Notes: generated from the letters alone by a model not told the origin. DNA of 64,000 nt from Candidatus Tepidiaquacella proteinivora (GCA_013348845.1 CP054675.1:1373501-1437500), one strand, 5' to 3'; counted from the stretch's first letter, positions 1 to 8,577 are shown. Program-made: numbers and translations.

Positions 1-2788
1 GAAAGAAGTCAAGTTCTTTTGTCTCTTCTTCATTACTGATAAACATTTTTCTTAATTTACCTTTTCTGAAAAAGGTAATACAAGCATCCTGCTGGTGGTC
101 ATTATATCTCAACCAGGATGGTTGAGTTACTTTGGCGCTTCTTGCTTTTTTAGGTAGGTGTTTTATTTTCTCAAATAAATTCGGTGCACTGTCTCTTATA
201 TTTCTAATTTCAGAAAGATATTTAAGTTCTGACTCTTCTTGCTCTTCTCCTTCAATGACTTCTTTAGAATTCAACCTCTTAAAAAGCTCAAATGATGAAA
301 CTTCTTCGCCATCAGTTAAATAAGCTGCATCTTCTCCAAGGATATCGTGAAAAGCCTGCAACTTTCCAATAGCCGCTTCTTCTAACTTTATTTCTTCATT
401 GGATTGAACTGTTGGGAAAAAATTGTAAATAAAAATCTTGTCAAACTTTGTATCTACTCTGTTTATACGACCTACCCTCTGAATTATACGAATAGGATTC
501 CATGGAATATCATAATTGATAACCACATTAGAGCGATGCAGATTAACTCCTTCGGAAAGGATATCAGTAGTAATTAATATTTTTATATCATCTTTAGGGG
601 TTTTGCTCTTGGGGTCAAAGTTTTCTACTATCTTTTCTCTGACAGGAGCACCTGATTTGCTGGAATATGATATGACAGCGTCGTCATATATACTCTTTAA
701 GTTCTGTTCAAGGTATTCTGCGGTTTCCATTGACTCGGTAAAAACGATTATTTTGTTTTCTTTCAATATTTTTTCTGAAGATAATTTGTGTTTAAATTCC
801 TCAATTTTAGGGTCTGTGGTTATGTCCTTCCAGAGCGTTTTGATTTCTTTAAGTATTTTTAAATCGTCTTTCAGGTCTTTAATGAATTCTGGTATAAATT
901 CATTCGCTTTGTAATCCCGGACTTTTTCTTTTTCAACTAATTTTATTATTTCGACTATATTGTCATTCTCTAAAAGGTCAAATATTTTATTTGTATATTT
1001 TTTGCTGATATAAATAGTCCCTTTATCAAACATGCTTATAAATTGTTCGTAGGAATATATAAATCTATCCAGTGTATTTTTAAAAGCAAAGAAACTGCTT
1101 TCAAGTCGTTTAACAAGCAAAACCTTCATAAACCTTCTTAAGTTACGTTGTCCTACTTCTTCTTCAGGTTCAGGATATTTTAAATACAAGAGTGGTGTAT
1201 ATCTGGCATATTTAAAAAGTTTTATTTTGGAAATAGTTTCATTAAATATGGTATTGGTTCTTTTATCAAATTGATAATATAGTTTCTTTGGTGGTTCTAC
1301 ATCCGGGAACTTTAATCCTTTCTTTTCAAGGTCTTTAATAAAATATTCTTTTATGTCTTTTCTTGTTCTTCGCACTATCAGATATTTTAGGACATCTTCT
1401 CTTATCTTTTTTGAGTTCTCTTTGATTATTGAGATGTAAGTATTAAAGTCGGTTAACCTATCAATTTCTTTTAGCCGATTCTGTAACGAACTAAAATACT
1501 TTTCCAAATTCTTCAAATTGGGAAGGGTGCTATTCCGTCCTTTCTGAAACAATTTTATTTGACTTAATATATCCAAAGGAGTATTATTTTGAGGAGTTGC
1601 AGAAATGAGAATAACTTTTTTACCCCAACATATCTGTTTTAATTTTTCATAAGTTTGAGTTGATTCATTACGAAAACGATGTGCTTCATCTATAAAAACA
1701 TTTTTATAGTTCCTCACCTTAATTTTTTTAATTATTTCGTCTAATTTACCTAATGATTCAACAGTTGCTGGAACATGAAAATCCTGGAATGTATTTTGCC
1801 AATAATCTTTAAGGATTGGCGGACAAATAATGAGATTACGACCATCTAACTGTTGTGCCAGCAGAGCAGAAATATATGTTTTCCCAAGACCCACTACATC
1901 TGCCAGAAATACACCGCCATACTCTTCTAATTTATTCTTAGCATCACTGACAGCTTCACGTTGATATTCAAGATTCATAAAATCCTGTGGAAAATAAGTC
2001 GTAGTTACTTCCTCCTGGTCAAGATTTATTTTTTCTTTCAAATATTCATACAAAAACTTTAAGTAGAGTTCATAAGGAGTTATGTTATCATTGAGCCACG
2101 TCTTGTTCGTAATTGTATTAATATATTCTTCTGAAACATCTACCGATTTTTTCCACAAATCATTGAATGCACGAATAGCAAAATTGTAATCAGATGGGTT
2201 TTTAAGTTCAACATTAAATTCAAGGTTATCAACAAGTCCTGATAGTGTAAAATTGCTTGAACCGGTTATTACTCTACCTTTATCACGGTCTCCTTCTGCA
2301 AAGGTCATAATGTAAAGTTTGGCATGTATATTCTGTGAAGGATACGCTTTTATTTGCAGTTTCGGTTTTTTATTTGGGTCGTCACTTTTACCATTTATAA
2401 GCCATTCAATAAATTTCTGGATACCTTCTTCAACAGAAGATTTATCATCTGAATTTTCCATCTCTCGTAAGATCTCATTTGTAAATTCTTCTTTTGTTTC
2501 TGCATGAGAAAAAATAAATTCAGTTTGATCTGCCTGTGTCGAGGCTTTGATAGATAGGGTTTTGGAGGCTTCTATCAAATCATAAGTTTGTTTGTTCGTC
2601 TTTATACCAACTAAGATTCTTATTCGTTCTACATTTTCTAATGATTTATATAACCTATAAAATCCGCTTGTATAAAAATACCCGACAAGACAATCAAAGT
2701 GTCTTGTATTACTTTTAATTAAAACCTTAAACCTCTCCAAAAGATTTGAATCAGGCTGGTTAGTTATAAATGTTAAATCAGTGGTCAT
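1..2788 (-). CDS. PLD-domain SNF2-type helicase, partial (3' end outside window)
   Basis: This is one open frame of 929 codons read on the minus strand from ATG at 2788 and running off the window edge. The N-terminus is phospholipase-D-like, with HAK at about residues 155-157 followed by GSSNF near 176-180. A superfamily 2 helicase follows: Walker A (DVVGLGKT) near residue 299, the DEAH box (FIDEAHRF) near 366, motif III (ISATPQNN), and motifs V/VI (SEGVNL and QRVGRINR) near 750-775. Proteins of this layout act on DNA in restriction or anti-phage loci. The specific role here is inferred, because any partner methylase or nuclease would lie left of the window. The gene starts 6 nt after an HTH gene and is probably co-transcribed with it. 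Only one PLD motif is evident, so nuclease activity would need dimerisation. Confidence 0.92.
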   Translation of the reverse strand, partial: MTTDLTFITNQPDSNLLERFKVLIKSNTRHFDCLVGYFYTSGFYRLYKSLENVERIRILVGIKTNKQTYDLIEASKTLSIKASTQADQTEFIFSHAETKEEFTNEILREMENSDDKSSVEEGIQKFIEWLINGKSDDPNKKPKLQIKAYPSQNIHAKLYIMTFAEGDRDKGRVITGSSNFTLSGLVDNLEFNVELKNPSDYNFAIRAFNDLWKKSVDVSEEYINTITNKTWLNDNITPYELYLKFLYEYLKEKINLDQEEVTTTYFPQDFMNLEYQREAVSDAKNKLEEYGGVFLADVVGLGKTYISALLAQQLDGRNLIICPPILKDYWQNTFQDFHVPATVESLGKLDEIIKKIKVRNYKNVFIDEAHRFRNESTQTYEKLKQICWGKKVILISATPQNNTPLDILSQIKLFQKGRNSTLPNLKNLEKYFSSLQNRLKEIDRLTDFNTYISIIKENSKKIREDVLKYLIVRRTRKDIKEYFIKDLEKKGLKFPDVEPPKKLYYQFDKRTNTIFNETISKIKLFKYARYTPLLYLKYPEPEEEVGQRNLRRFMKVLLVKRLESSFFAFKNTLDRFIYSYEQFISMFDKGTIYISKKYTNKIFDLLENDNIVEIIKLVEKEKVRDYKANEFIPEFIKDLKDDLKILKEIKTLWKDITTDPKIEEFKHKLSSEKILKENKIIVFTESMETAEYLEQNLKSIYDDAVISYSSKSGAPVREKIVENFDPKSKTPKDDIKILITTDILSEGVNLHRSNVVINYDIPWNPIRIIQRVGRINRVDTKFDKIFIYNFFPTVQSNEEIKLEEAAIGKLQAFHDILGEDAAYLTDGEEVSSFELFKRLNSKEVIEGEEQEESELKYLSEIRNIRDSAPNLFEKIKHLPKKARSAKVTQPSWLRYNDHQQDACITFFRKGKLRKMFISNEEETKELDFF

Positions 2789-2794
2789 ATGTTA

Positions 2795-3034
2795 TTAACC
2801 TCTTTTTATCTTCCCGGAACGAACACTTTTTGCTTTTGTAATATTTTTCACCCCAACTTCTTCAGCCATTTCCAGAAGCCGTTTAAGCAGAAAGGGATGG
2901 GGCTTCCGGGTGCCATTTTCCCAGCTGTTTACAGTTGAAAATGTCACCCCGACTCTTTGAGCAAACTGCTCCTGCGTTAAATCAAGTTTGTTTCTTAATT
3001 CTTTAATCAGTTTTGGAATATCTATATTCCTCAT
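2795..3034 (-). CDS. XRE-family HTH transcriptional regulator
   Basis: This 79-residue protein is essentially one helix-turn-helix domain (about residues 8-62). It has the Cro/CI pattern: LTQEQFAQRVGV as the first helix pair, then STVNSWENGTRKP as the recognition helix. Its basic tail ends in GKIKRG. It lies 6 nt upstream of the PLD-helicase gene on the same strand, so it probably controls that operon. A perfect 8-bp inverted repeat sits 17 nt upstream of its start and is a natural autoregulatory operator. The HTH call is firm. The regulatory target is inferred from position. Confidence 0.9.
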   Translation of the reverse strand: MRNIDIPKLIKELRNKLDLTQEQFAQRVGVTFSTVNSWENGTRKPHPFLLKRLLEMAEEVGVKNITKAKSVRSGKIKRG

Positions 3035-3050
3035 AGCATTACCTCATAAC

Positions 3051-3068
3051 CTCTGTCTTCAGACAGAG
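3051..3068. promoter_or_regulatory. Perfect palindrome, candidate operator of the HTH-helicase operon
   Basis: CTCTGTCT, two bases, then AGACAGAG form a perfect inverted repeat, 17 nt upstream of the HTH start codon on the minus strand. No T-run follows it in the direction of transcription, so it is unlikely to be a terminator. Its size and symmetry suit a dimeric XRE repressor. Function is inferred. Confidence 0.5.
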
Positions 3069-3160
3069 AAAATATTCATTGTAAAACCAAATTCTAAGTG
3101 ATATAATGTAGAATATTTTTAGAGAAAAGTCAAGAAAAAATCAAAAGAGTGTCTTGCCAA

Positions 3161-3203
3161 TATGATAATGTTCCCCTGTAGGCAAAATAGAAATGTCCCC
3201 TGT
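3161..3203 (+). repeat. Left inverted repeat of the insertion sequence
   Basis: The sequence contains two related boxes, TGTTCCCCTGTA and TGTCCCCTGTA, about 12 nt apart. The outer and inner boxes match the reverse complement of the 4602-4640 region with the same order and spacing. Confidence 0.7.
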
Positions 3204-3231
3204 AAAATGGCTGTAAAAGGAGACAGCCGAA

Positions 3232-4500
3232 ATGGAGATAAGGATGAGCGAGAAGGAGATAAAAAGAGTAGAGCAAGTGGAAAGAGCAATAAGAAAGGAG
3301 ATCACGATAAAAGAGATGAGTGAGCTAATTAAAGTGAGTTACCGTCAAGGAAGGAGTATTTTAAAGAGATGCAAGAAGGAAGGGGTAATGGGGTTGGCGC
3401 ACAGAGGAAGAGGCAGGATATCGAACAGGGGATATCCAAAGGAAGTGAAGGAAAGTTTTATAGATTTGTGCGAAGGGAAGTGTAAAGAATTGGGTCCAAC
3501 GATGGTGGCAGACAAATATGAAGAGATAAGAGGGATAAAGGTCAGCGAAGAAACAGCAAGGAAATGGATGATAGAGAGGCGAATTTTTTATAAAAGGCGC
3601 AAAAGGCAGAAGCCCAAGAATTAACGGGAACGAAAAAGGCATTATGGAGAGATGGTTCAGCTGGATGGGAGTTTTCATAGATGGATAAAAAGCAAAGAAG
3701 AGAAGCAATGTTTAATGGTGATGATAGATGACGCCACATCAATAAGGGAGGCATATCTTTGTGAAGAGGAGACGACGAAAGCTGCACTTATACTATTATG
3801 GAAATACATAGAGAAACATGGGATTCCGAAGACTATATACGCTGATTACAAGAATGTGTATCAATTAGACAAGAAGACGAAGGAGCGGGTTAAAAACAAA
3901 GGAGAAGCAGGTCTGACGGAGTATGGGAAGGTGTGTTCAAGACTTGGGATAGAGATAATAGGTGCTTCGACTCCACAGGCAAAAGGTAGAGTAGAAAGGG
4001 CAAATGGAGTATTTCAGGACAGGCTTGTAAAAGAGCTTGAATATGAAGGAATAACAACGATAGAAGGAGTTAACCGCTTTCTTGAAGAAGGATATATAGC
4101 CGAGCTAAACGAAAAATTTTCTGTTTATCCCGAAAGCGAGACTGATTTTCATAGAAAAGCGCCGTCAAAAGAAGAAATGGAACTGATTTTTGCCATAGAA
4201 GAGGAAAGGACAGTATCAAACGACTGGACAATAAGATACAGAGGAAGGATTTACCAGATATTAAGCGGAAACAGGAACTTTCCACCATCAAGAAGCAAAG
4301 TGAAAGTTCTCCAAATGATGGATGGAGGACTAAAATTTTACTACAGAGAATGGGAAATAGAAGTGGAGGACATAACATACAAAGAAAGGCCAAAGGTAAA
4401 AGACAAGAAAGTGATAAAACTGAAGAAGCGATGGAAGCCCGGAATAGATCACCCCTGGAAAAGCAAGTACATACCAGAAAGGAGAACTGAAAGAATATGA
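3232..4500 (+). pseudogene. DDE transposase interrupted by one in-frame TAA
   Basis: Two segments (3232-3624 and 3652-4500) lie in the same reading frame, and the only interruption is TAA at 3622-3624. Reading through gives RERKRHYGEMVQLDGSFHRW, the usual junction into the catalytic domain. The N-terminal part is an HTH (EMSELIKVSYRQGRSILKR) that binds the element ends. The catalytic part shows D in VQLDGSFH, D in IYADYKN and E in GRVERANG. The full length would be 422 residues, normal for the family. A single substitution (for example TAC or TAT to TAA) would explain the break. A sequencing error is possible. Unless the stop is read through, the element cannot make an intact enzyme. Confidence 0.85.
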
Positions 4501-4511
4501 GAGGGAAAACC

Positions 4512-4577
4512 AATCGCTGTGGAAATGACGCTTCGCTTGGAAAACTCTCACGAGTTTCCCACATTCCCACAGCGATT
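4512..4577 (+). terminator. Long two-tier hairpin after the transposase
   Basis: The outer arms AATCGCTGTGGAAATG (4512-4527) and CATTCCCACAGCGATT (4562-4577) pair with one mismatch. Inside, GGAAAACTC and GAGTTTCCC pair again. It starts 11 nt after the transposase stop, inside the element, and has no strong T-run. It may end transcription, or block read-through into the element from outside. Confidence 0.55.
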
Positions 4578-4601
4578 ACTTCTAATACATTTAAACTGAA
4601 A

Positions 4602-4640
4602 AGGACATTTCTAAATTGGCTTGACAGGGAAATTTTGATA
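4602..4640 (-). repeat. Right inverted repeat of the insertion sequence
   Basis: Read on the minus strand this begins TATCAAAATTTCCCTGTCAA and continues to GAAATGTCC. It mirrors the left end at 3161-3203 with small indels. Confidence 0.7.
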
Positions 4641-4689
4641 AAAAATAAAATCCTTATAGGGTGGTGGGTGGGAATAGATAAGAACTGCC

Positions 4690-4905
4690 AGACATAACGA
4701 GCCGATGACCCCGCTGGGAAGCGGGGGAAATGGTGAAGTTTTTGGCTGGCGGTGAACAAACTCTGCCGATGAAATTGGCAGAGGGAAACTGCCACGCTGA
4801 CCTGCCCGCCGAAGCCTTGGCGCAGGCGCGAAGTGTGGCAGGGAGTAAAGGGAGCAGTGCGAGGACGCAAGTAGTGTCCGAGCCTGCGACCATTATTTTA
4901 TCGGG
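4690..4905. other. GC-rich island with three successive hairpins
   Basis: This stretch is much richer in G+C than its surroundings. It contains a perfect 7-bp stem with a GGGA (GNRA) loop at 4709-4726, a perfect 7-bp stem at 4761-4783 (CTCTGCC/GGCAGAG), and a larger stem (CTGCCAC 4789-4795 with GTGGCAG 4835-4841) enclosing a GCCGAAGCCTTGGCG core. That core resembles short dispersed REP-like repeats of uncultured bacteria. It starts 50 nt beyond the insertion sequence. Open frames across it have no recognisable protein features. It could be a structured RNA, a non-autonomous mobile repeat or foreign debris. Confidence 0.5.
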
Positions 4906-4998
4906 TTTGTATTGGGTGATAGATTTCATTTTTGAATTTCAAGGGTATGGTTTGAAAGTTGTCTAATAATGGGAACAGATAATTGTGGGATTATAATT

Positions 4999-5294
4999 TT
5001 ATTCGTATCGCTTTCCTTTTATCAGGACAGCTTGAAGTATTTTAATGGTCATTGTTTCTCCTGCTTCAGGTATATATTGGTCTTCTATTGTATATTCAAC
5101 AGTGGTAATAAATCATAATTCCCCCATAGCCATAAAATTCCTCCGCTCTCAGTTTTAAATTTTGTATGAAGATAATCTCCTTCTTCATAACCAATGTATT
5201 TTGCTTTTACCTGATATACTTCCTGTGAATACAAATCGCCAGCAAAAATTAATAATGCAGGAAGAAAAACAATTAGAGATAAATATTTTTTCAT
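4999..5294 (-). pseudogene. Small secreted protein, probably frameshifted near its C-terminus
   Basis: The start at 5294 gives a clear signal peptide (KKYLSLIVFLPALLIFAGDLYSQ) and a short mature domain. The original frame stops after 69 residues at 5085. A neighbouring frame continues without a break as VEYTIEDQYIPEAGETMTIK and ends at TAA 4999-5001, which looks like the true C-terminus. One inserted or lost base near 5105-5125 would join the two. No family was recognised. The intact form would be a periplasmic or secreted protein of about 98 residues. The alternative is a genuine 69-residue protein. Confidence 0.5.
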
Positions 5295-5765
5295 TTTTCT
5301 ATTTATAAATTTAACAATTTTTCTTTTGAAAATTTATTAACTTAATATTTCAGTTACAAGTAAAAATTTGGAATGAAAATTATTAAAAAAAGAAGATATA
5401 ATTTTTTTTAGAAAAATTATAACTTTATACCTATTAGAACCTTTTGCTAAAAAAAATATTTATAGTTTAAGATAAGCTTAAATGCAATTAAGAGATAAAT
5501 TTATAAAGCTTCAAAAGTAATATAAATAATAAAATTTCATAAAGAAACGCCTAACATATAACCAGAACTTATCCTCGTTTCTTGTGATTATTAATTTTGT
5601 TATTGTTACCAAAGATTTCTTTATATGAATGAATTGAAAAATTATCCCCATCCCAAAAAATCCAGCATAGATTAATTAAAAATGAATTTATACTAAAAAT
5701 TAAGTTTATTAAACTTATAAAATAAATAATTTTCAAAAAATATTTTTATTATAAAATATAATAAT
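5295..5765. other. AT-rich intergenic region
   Basis: No convincing gene is visible. An 8-bp inverted repeat, AAGAAACG (5542-5549) and CGTTTCTT (5576-5583), is the only structure noted, with a 26-nt loop. The remainder is poly-A/T-rich and could hold promoters for the flanking divergent genes. Confidence 0.4.
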
Positions 5766-6074
5766 ATGCCTACTTTGGAAATCTCATTAAATCACAACCT
5801 AACTCAAAAAGAAGCTTTATCACGCATTAAAAATTTTCTACCAGAATTGAAAAAGCAACATGCTAATAAAATCAGTAACCTAAAAGAAAAATGGAGGGAA
5901 AACATCTGTAAGTTTAGTTTTGATGTAAAAGGGTATGAAATTTCTGGTAAATTAATTGTAGAGGAATCATCTATATTGATTGAGGGAAGTATTCCATTTA
6001 TAGCAACCTTTTTTAAAGCTAAAATTGAAAATATAATTAGAAAAGAGTCTAAAGAAATACTTCACAGAAAATGA
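5766..6074 (+). CDS. PHA-system small protein (PHA_gran_rgn-like)
   Basis: This 102-residue protein resembles the putative polyhydroxyalkanoic acid system family. It starts with TLEISLNHNLTQKEALSRI. A polar strand region follows (WRENICKFSFDVKGYEISGKLIVEESSILIEG), and then the family's PF-type loop (SIPFIATFFKAKIENIIRKES). Members are small cytoplasmic proteins of uncertain biochemistry found near PHA granule or stress genes. No PHA synthase or phasin is visible here. Immediately downstream is the tail of a universal stress protein, so the locus may once have been a stress operon. Confidence 0.7.
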   Translation: MPTLEISLNHNLTQKEALSRIKNFLPELKKQHANKISNLKEKWRENICKFSFDVKGYEISGKLIVEESSILIEGSIPFIATFFKAKIENIIRKESKEILHRK

Positions 6075-6201
6075 ATTTGATTTAATTGTGCTCGGCAGCA
6101 AGGGTAGCTCTGGATTATGGGGAAATCTGCTTGGTCATGTCAGCGATAAAGTTAGTGAAAATGCACATTGCAATGTATTAATAATAAGAAAAACTGTATA
6201 A
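6073..6201 (+). pseudogene. C-terminal remnant of a universal stress protein (UspA family)
   Basis: The frame reads EFDLIVLGSKGSSGLWGNLL and then GHVSDKVSENAHCNVLIIRK before TAA at 6199-6201. This is the classic UspA end: DLIVLGSKG, a G-x2-G nucleotide loop, the SVSxKV-type helix and the terminal VLIIR strand. The first 100 or so residues are missing, and no suitable start codon exists in frame. The fragment begins exactly at the end of the preceding gene. It is a deletion relic rather than a working gene. Confidence 0.75.
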
Positions 6202-6240
6202 GTCTTGAATGAAAAGATTTAGCAATCCGAGACTATAAAG

Positions 6241-7503
6241 TTATTTTATCAGAATCATTTTTCGGGATTCTTTATATTTACCAGATTCAAGTACATAGAA
6301 ATAAATGCCTGATGTTAATTCAGATAAATTGCAGGTTATTTCATAACTTCCCTTTTCTAATTCAGAATTAATTAATTCGGATACGATTTTACCAGTCATA
6401 TCATAAATCTTAAGAGAAGTAAATCCACTATTGGGTAATGAGAATTTTATTTTAGTTGAGGAATTAAACGGATTCGGGTAATTCTGCGAAAGAGAAAAAT
6501 TTTGCGGGGTTTCATTTTCATTTTTGGTGATGAATGTAAGTCCTCCGTTTGTGGTTTTAAGAATTTTTCCTGACCAGCTTGAGATATATCCAGTCATTGC
6601 AGATGGAAAATGAATAGCATATAAATTTTCAGTAAGGGGCGTATTTTGAATACCCCAGGAATTTCCTGCATCAGTTGTTTTCAGTACTTTCCCTGTGCCT
6701 GTGCAAATATACCCGGTCATTGCATTTACAAATGACATATCCCAACCAGCGCCAATACCTTCATTGGAATGAATAAGTTCCCAGGTATCACCACCATTGG
6801 TAGTTTTTACAACTCTGCAATTTGATGTATTAGTACAATAGAAACCAGTGTTAGCATCAGAGAAATAAACAGATTGTGCAGTTTCAAAGGGGCTGATAAA
6901 TGAGCCAATTTTATTAACCCAGGTAGCACCTGCGTCTGTAGTTTTTAAGATAATGTTTGCACCTCCGACATATCCGGTATTTTCATTAACGAACCAGATT
7001 CCATCAAGTGCAGTTGATGTCGGAGTAGCTAAGGTAACCCAGTTTTCACCTTTGTTTGTTGTTTTAAGAATTTTTCCAGCACTTCCGCAAACAAACCCTG
7101 TATTTGAATTAACAAAAAACAATCCCCAGAACTGAATAGTGGTATCCGGATAAACAAACGGCACCCAATTCAAACCACCATTTACAGTTTTTAAGATTTT
7201 GCCATAATTTCCACTTATGAAAACAGTATCCGGGTGAAGAATAAAAATAGACATAAATCTTTGTGCTGTGTAGTTGGAATTCTGTGCTACATAATTTAAA
7301 CCGCCATTTGTAGTTTTATAAATGTTAAAGGTTGAACTGTTGTATAACACCCCTGAATGATAACCAATGTTATCATTATAAAATTTTAAGCAGTAAACAG
7401 ATTGAGCAGGGTTAGATGTATATTGTAAAAACCATTGTGGAAAGGCTACAGATATGTTTAAAACGAGAATATAAAAAACTATAACTGTTTTTTTCATTTG
7501 CAA
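6241..7503 (-). CDS. Secreted YCF48/BNR-repeat protein with T9SS sorting domain
   Basis: 420 residues with a signal peptide (MKKTVIVFYILVLNISVAFPQ). About seven repeats of the type GxxGxIxKTTNGGxNW predict a beta-propeller like Ycf48 or BNR proteins. The C-terminus carries a type A sorting domain: NYPNPFNSSTKIKFSLP near residue 345, then strand pairs ending RKMILIK. Such proteins cross the outer membrane by type IX secretion and are anchored or released at the surface. Ligand is unknown. Four other sorted proteins in the window share the same tail. The second methionine (MKK) is an equally good start. Confidence 0.88.
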   Translation of the reverse strand: MQMKKTVIVFYILVLNISVAFPQWFLQYTSNPAQSVYCLKFYNDNIGYHSGVLYNSSTFNIYKTTNGGLNYVAQNSNYTAQRFMSIFILHPDTVFISGNYGKILKTVNGGLNWVPFVYPDTTIQFWGLFFVNSNTGFVCGSAGKILKTTNKGENWVTLATPTSTALDGIWFVNENTGYVGGANIILKTTDAGATWVNKIGSFISPFETAQSVYFSDANTGFYCTNTSNCRVVKTTNGGDTWELIHSNEGIGAGWDMSFVNAMTGYICTGTGKVLKTTDAGNSWGIQNTPLTENLYAIHFPSAMTGYISSWSGKILKTTNGGLTFITKNENETPQNFSLSQNYPNPFNSSTKIKFSLPNSGFTSLKIYDMTGKIVSELINSELEKGSYEITCNLSELTSGIYFYVLESGKYKESRKMILIK

Positions 7504-7759
7504 TTATTTTTAATTCAATTTAAAAATAAAAATGAAAAAATCAGTATGCAATATAAATTATTGTGGAGTAAAAAAATTATTATAAAATAAATGTGGAAAA
7601 AATATAAAATAAATAGGACAGGTTATATTCTCTGGTATAGTCTAAAACATAAAAAAAGGAATTATATTTTTTCTCAGATTAAAAAAATTAAACAACACGG
7701 ATTATTATTTTTCTAAAAACTTTCTAAGCGCTAAATTTATTATAAGGTATATTTAAAAA

Positions 7760-8239
7760 TCATGTAAAAATTATTTGAGCGCCAGCAGAAAGTTCATAGA
7801 ATTTACCTACTGAAATAATATCTTTCACCTGCGGGCAAAAATCATCTTTAGTAAGGTGAAACATATCAACACTTGCTTTGCAGGCATAAATTTCAACGCC
7901 AGCATCAGCGCACATTTCTATAAATTCCCTAACCGGTGGAATATCAAGTTTTTCCATTTCTTTTTTCATCATCCAGGTTGCAAACGCGGACATACCGGGA
8001 ATAGCTCCAAGAATGGTAGGCATATGCATACCAGGATTTCCAACAGTTGCAACTTTTATTTTATCCATTCTTTTATTAATGATAGCATCAAGTCCAAAGA
8101 ATGTAAAAAACAGTGTAGCTTCAATTCCTTCCATTCTTGCACCATTTGCCATAATCAATCCCGGGTAAACACCATCAAGTGAGCCTCTTGAAACAATGAT
8201 TGAAACTTTTTTAATTGGTTCGAATTTTTTCTCTTCCAT
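7760..8239 (-). CDS. DsrE2-like sulfur-carrier protein (DsrE/DsrF/DrsH family)
   Basis: 159 residues of the peroxiredoxin-like DsrE2 family, which handle protein-bound persulfide in the cytoplasm. The family landmarks are visible: KVSIIVSRGSLDGVYPGLIMA at the start, a hydrophobic TLFFTFFGLDAI strand-helix, and EIYACKASVDMF with C120 as the probable sulfur-binding cysteine. C110 and C135 are extra. A clear ribosome-binding site (AAGGAG) precedes the ATG. It is the last gene of a minus-strand operon with sulfide:quinone oxidoreductase, DUF1641 and a DsrC/TusE homologue. It likely accepts or delivers sulfane sulfur made by sulfide oxidation. Confidence 0.88.
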   Translation of the reverse strand: MEEKKFEPIKKVSIIVSRGSLDGVYPGLIMANGARMEGIEATLFFTFFGLDAIINKRMDKIKVATVGNPGMHMPTILGAIPGMSAFATWMMKKEMEKLDIPPVREFIEMCADAGVEIYACKASVDMFHLTKDDFCPQVKDIISVGKFYELSAGAQIIFT

Positions 8240-8259
8240 TTTTAAATCTCCTTATTTTT

Positions 8260-8577
8260 TTAAATACAACCTTTTGGTTTTGGAAGACCCGCAATTTTTG
8301 CGGCTTTCTTAGCTGGTCCCTGTGGAAATAATTCATACAGTTCCTTTGTTGATACACCGCTTTCTTTATTTAACTTTCTAATAGATGGCGCATCACCTTT
8401 TTCCTGGAATACTTTTCTCATAAAATTAATAACTAACCAGTGTCTTTCAGTTAGTTCTTCAATGCCTTCCATTTTCGCAAGTTCCTTAGCAATATTCTCA
8501 TCCCAATCAGAAGCGTTTTTTAAATGTCCGTCTGCATCTAATTCAATTGTTTTACCAGCAATTTCTATTGTTGACAT
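8260..8577 (-). CDS. TusE/DsrC-family sulfur-relay protein lacking CysB
   Basis: 105 residues with typical DsrC/TusE sequence (LTERHWLVINFMRKVF and then PSIRKLNKESGVSTKELYEL). The C-terminal arm reads AAKIAGLPKPKGCI. The penultimate cysteine (CysA, C104) is present. The position of CysB, 11 residues earlier, is alanine 93. DsrC of dissimilatory sulfite reduction needs both cysteines to form a trisulfide, so this is a TusE-like carrier or a regulatory paralogue. A strong AAAAGGAG site precedes the start. No dsrAB is seen. Partners are the SQR, DUF1641 and DsrE2 genes beside it. Confidence 0.9.
   Translation of the reverse strand: MSTIEIAGKTIELDADGHLKNASDWDENIAKELAKMEGIEELTERHWLVINFMRKVFQEKGDAPSIRKLNKESGVSTKELYELFPQGPAKKAAKIAGLPKPKGCI

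Larger units (their letters stand above)
3161..4640 (+). mobile_element. ISNCY-like insertion sequence (about 1.48 kb), transposase broken
   Basis: The element is defined by imperfect terminal inverted repeats at about 3161-3203 and 4602-4640, enclosing one DDE transposase frame and a long hairpin. The left end reads TTCCCCTGT and then GAAATGTCCCCT. The right end, reverse-complemented, reads TTTCCCTGT and then GAAATGTCCTTT with the same spacing. Exact ends and target duplication could not be fixed. It has inserted upstream of the HTH-helicase operon. Family assignment rests on the HTH-plus-rve transposase style and is moderately sure. Confidence 0.75.

Noticed and set aside
516-914. Plus-strand frame of 132 codons
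   Set aside because: It lies wholly opposite the helicase motifs, and its translation has no protein features.
4690-4760. Integron attC site
   Set aside because: The core RYYYAAC/GTTRRRY pair is not present in proper order.
4070-4870. Minus-strand frame of 266 codons
   Set aside because: It is antisense to the transposase and the GC island, with biased composition and no domain.
4730-4966. Plus-strand frame through the GC-rich island
   Set aside because: The translation follows hairpin repeats (LPAEALAQAR) and shows no fold or start signal.
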